In this document: one piece after another, positions 57,616 through 64,000 of the stretch
Numbering within the stretch: the stretch's first letter is position 1
How the letters are laid out: every line of letters begins with the position of its first letter
Origin: Teratosphaeria epicoccoides
Taxonomy: Eukaryota; Ascomycota; Dothideomycetes; Mycosphaerellales; Teratosphaeriaceae
DNA length: 64,000 nt
Assembly (NCBI GenBank): GCA_021401465.1
Contig: JADDMT010000068.1
Location: forward strand, 62,001-126,000
Direction: 5' to 3'
Position numbers and translations under genes: made by a program
Notes under the pieces: generated by a model
Database searches by the model: none
What the model was told of the DNA's origin: nothing
The model's input: only the letters and a program-made list of their open reading frames with translations

Positions 57616-57975
57616 TGATACGGTTAATACTAGGGGGCTATTAGAACCGCATAGGTTCTAATGCCCGCCCTTAGCATGTAGTAACCCTGCTACATATGGC
57701 AAGGGGGTCCTTTGTACATACGTTAGCTTGTATGTCGTCTAAGTAGGATTAGTTGTTGACATAGGGCGCCCCTACGTCGCTAACCCTACGGTACCCCTGC
57801 GGGGTTAGGCTCAGACATGCTTTCCCTAATTAAGGAGCGTCGGGGGTTATAAGCACCCTTAGCGCTACCTCTGTGATAAGCAGAAAGCAGCGCTGTCTTG
57901 TACCTACTAAAAGGTCGGATTACTCTGTCACACTACGAGATATTTTCATATTATATAGCATATACATCTATATTT
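57616..57975 (+). repeat. A4 3' LTR
   Basis: The 360-bp LTR ends TATATTT rather than TATATCA, followed by target copy CCGCG and the resumed P2 sequence. Confidence 0.93.
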
Positions 57976-59473
57976 CCGCGATCCTTCTTGATAGCTAGCG
58001 CTACCTACACTAGTAGTGCTGTCTTGCCTTCGTCCTCTCCCCCTAATATACATGCCGTGATAGTCGCCATGATGACCTCCTGTCTGTCGGCATTAAGCTC
58101 TTCCTAATACTTCTTCTTCCCCTCGAAGATATCATCGATATCGACACCGCTAACTAGAACCTATCTCGTCTTGCTAGCCTTTGTCTTGAACTCCGAAGGG
58201 CTATTTCTGATCTAGGCTAGTAGGTATGTAATAGTAGCATACACGCTATTTAACATGAAAGTGTTTACCTCGCGTGACTCTAAAGGATTCTATGCTAGTT
58301 TCTAATTGAACTAGAAGAACGCCTTCTTTATACAAAAGATCACGAGCGGGCTTAGAAACCTCCGGTCCTGTGACATGTTAGCGCTTTCGACGACATCTAA
58401 GCCTTCTCTCCTCACCTCTTCTTCATTCTCGCATTCGAATCTGCTTTCTATTAACATGTCTGCAGCCTAGTCCTTTAAACCCTGCTTATCGTCTACCTTG
58501 CTAGACTATGCGAGTATAGCTTCTCTGACCCTATTCGTGTAGTTGTTACGACACTAACGTAACCTCTGCCTTATCTACGCCCCTAACATTAGCACCTCCT
58601 CATAGGACCTACGTAGGTACTTATAGTATCTAAATCTACGTCATCTGGCCTCGAGCTAACTCGACCTTTCATCCCTAGCATATTACGCGCTACGAGCTAC
58701 TAGTTAATTGCAATATGCTTACAACTCGGCTAGTAAGTAGGAGCTGTAGGATATAGCACAGAAATGCCCTTCCGCCCTTGTGAAGCGTCTATCTGTGAGA
58801 GTTCTCGGACTTTAACAAGCAAAGGCTCGATTAACTTGTCTTTATGTACGGGAGGGCTACTACGTATATCTTCGCTACTAGAGTAGTCGTATCCTTAGTC
58901 GGAGTTTGTAGTCTAGCTACTGTTATGGCCTCGACAGCTACTTAACTAGCTCCCGGACTGACTTTGACTACTACTATTGCCCTAGTAGCTACGAGACTCG
59001 CTGTTACGGTAGTTTTGACTGTTGCTGTCGCTCCTATGATTAGTAGGTCGGCTATTGTAATAGCCTCGACAGATACTTAGCTACTATGTCTTTACCCTGT
59101 CATTCTTAGGTTTGCTACTATCTCGTTACGCGTTACAAGACAATAACCGAAGCCTCTTGTTCGGCTAATTCCGCCTTAGCGGTAAGGATGACTGCTTATG
59201 CGTCTAGTCTCTTCGTAACTAGTATGTCGTCGTCTGTATGCATGTTAGCATAGCCGCTATATGCGGGTAGCTTCTTACATTAGTCGCCTTTGTATAGGCT
59301 TTAGGCACTGTAAAATCCTCATGCTCCTAGTTAGCTATCTCCTCGTTGCCGTCGTCTACACTATCGCTATCGTTGCTTAGCAGGTCTTCTAAATCATTCG
59401 CTAGATTGTAATTCGAACCGCCGCTAGATGACGCGGAACGTGACCTCTATTGTCTGTCTTTCTTCGAAGGCAT
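57976..59473 (-). pseudogene. P2 passenger gene, 5' part
   Basis: This matches P1 2637-4131, with the ATG at 59471-59473 (MPSKKDRQ start). The Ser/Arg-rich N-terminal block and the second block (FCIKKAFF, ATITYLLA) are present in the same frames as in P1. Because both copies keep the same frame change between blocks, the change is likely original (intron or separate exons), not damage. Confidence 0.52.
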
Positions 59474-60039
59474 AATTAAAGAAGGACGCGACTTAAAGGA
59501 TCGGCAGAGAACAGAGTGCGGTATATCCTTCTTAGCCGTGTAGGTCTAGTAGCAGGTTAGTAAAGGATAATATCTATAGCATGTAAATATGCACATACTA
59601 CGAGTTACTGTCTAATGTAGCTACGTGGCGTCTATTAATGCAGAAGAAGGAGGGGACGCGATGTTTATAGTATCTTGCGACGCGCAAGTATCATCTAAAT
59701 TCGGCTACCCCTGAAATTGCGCTTCCCTATTAGCTAGCGGTACTTTTAGCTTACTAGCAGTATGCTATTAAAATACCGCTAGTAGAACTAGCCTCGGTTA
59801 GCATTGATTCTTCAATGATAGCTAGTATAGGTACTACGAAACATCCGCGCTATATAGCACGTCCGCCTGTATAACATAGCCTAATAGATGTAGTTACTCT
59901 ATAGTAGATCCTGCGTATATAGTAGTGAGATTCGTTCTACATGCAAGAGAATATCCTGTACGTATTATTCTAAAGGCCTTTAAGCCACGTTTAAACTATA
60001 ACAGCCATACTACCTTTATGTTAACCCTAGGTAATTGCC

Positions 60040-60638
60040 GACTTCTAGACTGTCTGCTGCTAATAGTTTGACGATATCTTGTATAGTAGATGCCGAAAAC
60101 TAACCTCCTCTACTCATGTCTATAACGCCTCTGCTATCGCTAGGAATTTAAGTTGCAATTCCCTGCTACTACTAAAGAAGGCGCTTGTTTCCTAGAACAT
60201 GTACTCCTTCGCTGCTATTAACTGCGCAATTCGGCCAAGTAGGCTAAGCTGCTCCATCCGTTCTTCTAACGTAGCGTACAGGCGTAGGTAATCGTCATGT
60301 CAAAGTATAAGGCCTACTTCAATTATACCTATGCTCTACTATTATAGCGCCTTAGGTTTGTAAATCGTGCCGCGCTAGGTCTTAGAGGTTCTTGTCAAGG
60401 AAACACGCACACTCATCGTTCGGGCTATGCCTATATTATGTCTGTTTGAATTACAGATGTCAGGATTACTCGAAACACGCGTTGTTTATACTCGTTAGTC
60501 TCTTAGCTAACTTCAGATGAAAGATGCGGCGGACCCTTCCGCGCTTTTTGCACCTTATCGGCATAGCCGTAGCCGTCGTATATGCGACGCCGCATTGTCT
60601 ATCTTCTAGTCTGCTACGACACTATCTGTAGCAGGCAT
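60040..60638 (-). pseudogene. P2 small minus-strand gene, unknown
   Basis: This is the second copy of the P1 gene at 4700-5296, with start codon at 60636-60638. The coiled-coil-like block with LRLYATLEERMEQLSL is at about 60180-60300. Function unknown. Confidence 0.42.
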
Positions 60639-60659
60639 GATCTAGACGCTAGGGTCCTA

Positions 60660-61107
60660 ATAATTGTGGCACTTAAGACATGCATATAGGAACAGGATAC
60701 TCGAGCCTATACGTAGAAGGCAACCGTTTCCTTGCCTAACATGTACTAACTTTGACTAGTATCTCTAGTAGGTAGTAGAGAACGGTTATATCCTAGACAG
60801 ATTTAACAAGATAGATAGGTTCATCGGGCTAGATTACAGGTCGAAAGATATGGCCATGATTGTAGGGGACTTCATGACTACTAATCCTATTGTTAAAGGC
60901 TACTAAGACGACCCTTAGTTACTTATATCGACTGTAAACAAAATTAAGAGTAGCGTAACTCTTGCACCTGCTAACGCCATCACGATACTAGATGACAACT
61001 TAAAACAGTAGTCGACTAGGCAAGCCTGTAGCAGGGTTAGTTGCACTAGATTAATGTAGTTAGCGCGATTAATAGAGGCAATGAGATTTTACTAGGTTAC
61101 GCTATAG
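60660..61107 (+). pseudogene. SNF2-type helicase C-terminal remnant in P2
   Basis: This is the same fragment as P1 5320-5765. Here the segment reads LLISTVNKIKSSVTLAPANAI with ILDDNL and RQACSRVS, slightly closer to the SNF2 motif V/VI pattern than P1. It has the same boundaries and the same divergent neighbour, so the truncated state predates the split of the two P copies. Confidence 0.55.
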
Positions 61108-62074
61108 AGCTAATTTGGAGAGTAGACTATGAACTATTAGCAGACTAGTAACGACTTCATTAATACCATGCGTGATGATCAGGGCGAGTAGAGAGGCATA
61201 GGATCGTACAGGCTACGTAGGCTAGCGTAGGATGACAGATTAACTAGGGTTTAACTGCAATCTTGTAATAGAGTAATGCTAGTAGTCGTGCGCAAGCAGT
61301 ATTGTTTCAGATAGCGACTACACAAGTACCTCATCTAATAGAGTATATGCATAACACCGATCATCTTGTCTGTTCGAATGTACTTGACGACTACTAAATA
61401 CTAGTAGTATACTAGCGGTACGTCTACTACTACTACGTCAAGGTCCGACCTATAGATCGCTACTACACATTTTAAACCCTTACAATTAACAGACAACAAC
61501 TGCTAGTAGTATACTAGCGGCACTCCTACTATGTCTACGCTACACATCTAAGCCGCTAGTAATAGAGGGTATAACTCTGTGCATATAAATACTATACACT
61601 TTAGATTTATATATGAAACTACTTGAAATTCGGGATTCCCCGCCAAAATAGCGCTCGTACTGCCTGCGATCGACAGAATGAGTTAGCTAATATAACTGCT
61701 ACTAGTATACTCCCGGCACATCCATTTTCGTCTACTCTAGGCCCTCCTTTACTACTACACTCTAATAACACTCGATTCTTCTATTAACCTAAACACTAAC
61801 CCTAACCACGTATAGCTAGCTAACAGGATGAACCGTCTGAGCGGCAATTAGCTACCCGCGCGGCACGCGCACCTTTCTAGGGGTCGGGTGTTTATAGTAA
61901 TTAACGCGTCTATAAGCGCCGTAGCCTTTGTAACATACTACGTCGACAATGGCTTCATAGCGCATACTATACTACACAGGCTACAGCAAGGCATTAAAAG
62001 GTCATAGTAGTCATGCCCGGCATGTTCCTACCTGCATAGTGGCGAAGTTTTAGCACTTCATTAATTAGAGTACT
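61108..62074. repeat. P2 noncoding stretch with dispersed palindromic motifs
   Basis: This corresponds to P1 5766-6732, with GTATACTAGCGG motifs at about 61393 and 61507 and a shorter one near 61705. No gene is seen. Confidence 0.55.
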
Positions 62075-62645
62075 ATGGATCTTAGAACTGACGAGAAATA
62101 CGCATCAGATTTGAACATCTCCTTAGACTCAAACGACAGAGTCGAAACTTAATTAGCAGACGATGTCCTCGCCTACGAGGAGGGGGCATTAGTCGACGAT
62201 GCTACAGGAGTAGATAGGCAGTATGTTGCAAACGAGGAACTAGTCACAGTCGTTAAGCCTGTGTTTAATGAGGCTTACATATAAGAGAAAGAGATAGTAG
62301 TAACAGCTAGGGTAATCGACGATAATAGCGGTAACATCGACGCGCTTAGTCTCTACGACGACCTAGCAGCATTCACAAGAGATGCCACATCTCTAGATAG
62401 ACGGTATAGAGACACGAATAGCAGCCAAACAGGTAGGCTACACGGCGTCACGAGCGAGCACAGCTTGGCTTTAATCTATATGCGCGCTAGTAGGCTGTTA
62501 TCTACTAGGTACGAGCAACTGTATAAGCGGACTTCTTTCGGCGTAGGTAGTCTCATAGCGGGCAGGCTAATCAAAGTGTACGTTAAGCCGCGATCCTACT
62601 AAGTTAGTAATAACCTTGACTAGGTCTAACGAACAGACAGATAAG
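62075..62645 (+). pseudogene. P2 transposase, N-terminal fragment
   Basis: From ATG 62075 about 190 codons match the P1 transposase (LNISLDSNDRVET, VDRQYV, PVFNEAY, SLYDDLA), with a few TAG/TAA codons. It is cut by C2 at 62645, just past the candidate intron, before the catalytic region. Confidence 0.8.
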
Positions 62646-64000
62646 TGTCACGAGTAAACAGCGTATACACAGGGGTTCATGTAGTATTCAACAAGTACGA
62701 TAGGGAGAGAAGGACTATCTGCCAGCTGTCCGGTCTTTTATAGCCGGCCTCGTCAGGGGTCGCATAGGCCCTAGCCTGTGCCAAGACTTAGGGCCTCGCC
62801 CTTTACATTACCCCCCCCTACCCCCCCTTCTTGTTTACAGCAAGGAATCCGTCAGTTTCCTTCTAGCACATAAAGTCCGGATCGCGGCTAGGCTGACACG
62901 GCTTCCTAACCTCACTTCTCTTGTCTAAGTCTACTCTACCTGTCTAAGTCTACTTCACTTTACACTTCTTACGCTCCCTGTTCCCCTGCGCCTACAGTCC
63001 GGCCTCTAGCCAGTCTTGCCAGGTTCCTAGACTCCACTTCGCTTATTCAAGTCCACTTCACTTTCTACCTCTCTTTACTTCACTTCTATTCATTGCCATC
63101 CGAGCCATTGTGAGGGCGCTCCTAGGCCTGTGCTAGTGCGTCCCTTACCGTATAAAAAGCGCCCTTCGCTATCGCTCTTGCTTCCTTTCTCTTACATGCC
63201 TACCTTAAACCGTAAGCCCCCCTCTCCTTCTCCTACCTTCTGGCCTTTTCTCCGGGATTCCGAGCGATACTAACTAGAACTAGATGGCCCCTACTATCTA
63301 CTACGTCGACTACGCCCTCTAGGGCGTAGATTATGTCCTATAATCAGTATGTCCTAGATTCCTTGTCGTTGTACTCGGCTTCAGCTAATGAATCTGTCTA
63401 GTCTACCTGAGCCCGCGCCTGCTAGCGCTACGCTAGCAAGTGCTTAAACTGCAAAGCCCTGTACGCATTACTTAGAGTCCACGCAAAACGCTCCGCTAAC
63501 TCTGCTAGCCCCGCCCTCGCCTACGTCTCCTACGCCTCCTAGACCCGTTCCCAGGACGCCGACAGGTATGACCTATTCCCTAGGAGGTTTTGCACGGCTA
63601 ACATTACGGCAGCGCCGTAGCGCATAACGACCTAGCGAAGGTCCTTAAGGCCTAGCAGGCCTTAGGGCCTTTATAGTCGGCAGGTCTACTGTCTAGGTAT
63701 GTTCTATTAGTGTCCTCCATGATTCTGCCGCTAACCTCGAGTAGTGTCGTAGCCTAGGAGGTCATGGGAACCGTAGGTGCCGCTATCGCCTAGCAGGGCC
63801 TCCTGTGAGTTCATCCCGTACTCTGTGTGTTTCTGCGCGCTAATAGTTCGGAAGGTCCGGGGGCAGTCTACTAGCGCTTACCCTAGGTAGGCGGCAGGAG
63901 AACGTTGCTAGTAAGGGCAAGAGCCCTTGTCGCCGTCAGTCTGGCGCTGCTACGCGGGGCTCCGACCGAGAGGCCGGGGACTCTGACAGCAGCCTAGTCG
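62646..64000. mobile_element. C2: terminus of a second C element
   Basis: The copy starts TGTCACGAG directly after the P2 sequence and aligns with C1 26104 to about 27230, running off the window. It carries about 240 bp (roughly 63218-63460, between two AAGCCC copies) absent from C1, so C1 has a deletion or C2 an insertion. A TATAAAAAGCGCC box lies near 63150. A plus-strand frame around 63565 (MTYSLGGFARLTLRQRR) is shared with C1 and may be coding, but is too short to name. The runs CCCCCCC near 62813 and 62822 are low complexity. Confidence 0.6.

Larger units (their letters stand above)
49803..57975 (+). mobile_element. A4: full-length A chromovirus nested in P2
   Basis: The 8173-bp copy has 360-bp LTRs at 49803-50162 and 57616-57975, with target copies CCGCG on both sides. 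It contains gag-pol (50212-55180) and the minus-strand ORF (55321-56817). It is intermediate in decay between A3 and A1. The polypurine tract is at 57602-57615. Confidence 0.94.
48006..62645 (+). mobile_element. P2: left half of a second Plavaka-type element, carrying A4
   Basis: It starts CGTCTCGAAAACC after TA, in integrase of A2, and follows P1 base for base (1797 bp before A4 and about 4.67 kb after it, matching 842-2637 and 2637-7303 of P1). A4 is nested at 49803-57975 with the CCGCG duplication (49798-49802, 57976-57980). At 62645 C2 takes over, so the right half (most of the transposase, methyltransferase and MYND genes) is missing from view. Differences from P1 are nearly all transitions. 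Confidence 0.88.

Noticed and set aside
1..64000. Host genes, tRNA, rRNA or CRISPR
   Set aside because: Scanning both strands gave no recognisable host protein, no tRNA cloverleaf that I could support, no rRNA and no regularly spaced repeats.

Overview
The window looks like a gene-free block of nested transposable elements from a filamentous fungus, most likely an ascomycete of the Pezizomycotina. I see no host gene, rRNA or tRNA gene, and no CRISPR array. Every long reading frame belongs to a mobile element. Nearly all are broken by C-to-T/G-to-A changes of the repeat-induced point mutation (RIP) type: CAG and TGG became TAG, CGA became TAA, and CG pairs became TA. The organism call is inferred from this signature and the element types.

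Five families are present (names A, C, D, E, P are mine). A is a Ty3/gypsy chromovirus of about 8.17 kb with 360-bp LTRs, one gag-pol frame of 1654 codons ending in a chromodomain, and a 498-codon ORF on the opposite strand before the 3' LTR. D is a chromovirus of about 7 kb with roughly 490-bp LTRs, separate gag and pol frames, and an opposite-strand ORF near its 3' end. E is a third, heavily decayed gypsy element. C is known only from one terminus and a chromodomain fragment. P is a 13.7-kb DNA transposon with 13-27 bp terminal inverted repeats and a TA target duplication. It encodes a Plavaka-type transposase plus cargo: a SNF2-helicase C-terminal remnant, a SAM methyltransferase, a MYND-finger protein and unknown genes.

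Layout: D1 end and LTR 1-525; E 526-567; A1 568-22831, with P1 (842-14566) inside its 5' LTR and a solo LTR (16718-17077) inside pol; E again 22832-25797; reversed A LTR 25798-26103; C1 26104-27822; reversed D end 27823-28619; A2 28620-31237; D2 31238-46434, itself carrying A3 (37480-45648); A2 again 46435-48005; P2 48006-62645, carrying A4 (49803-57975); C2 62646-64000. Matching target duplications (CAGGG, AAAGG, TATAG, GATAA, CCGCG, TA) support the order: E before A1 before P1; A2 before D2 before A3; A2 before P2 before A4 and C2.

The A elements probably worked as self-contained retroelements with a single polyprotein and, judged from LTR and leader complementarity, self-primed reverse transcription as in the Tf1 group. 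P is the most unusual unit: a large cargo-bearing Plavaka element present twice, with conserved passenger genes. All copies appear inactive. A3 and D2 are the best preserved.
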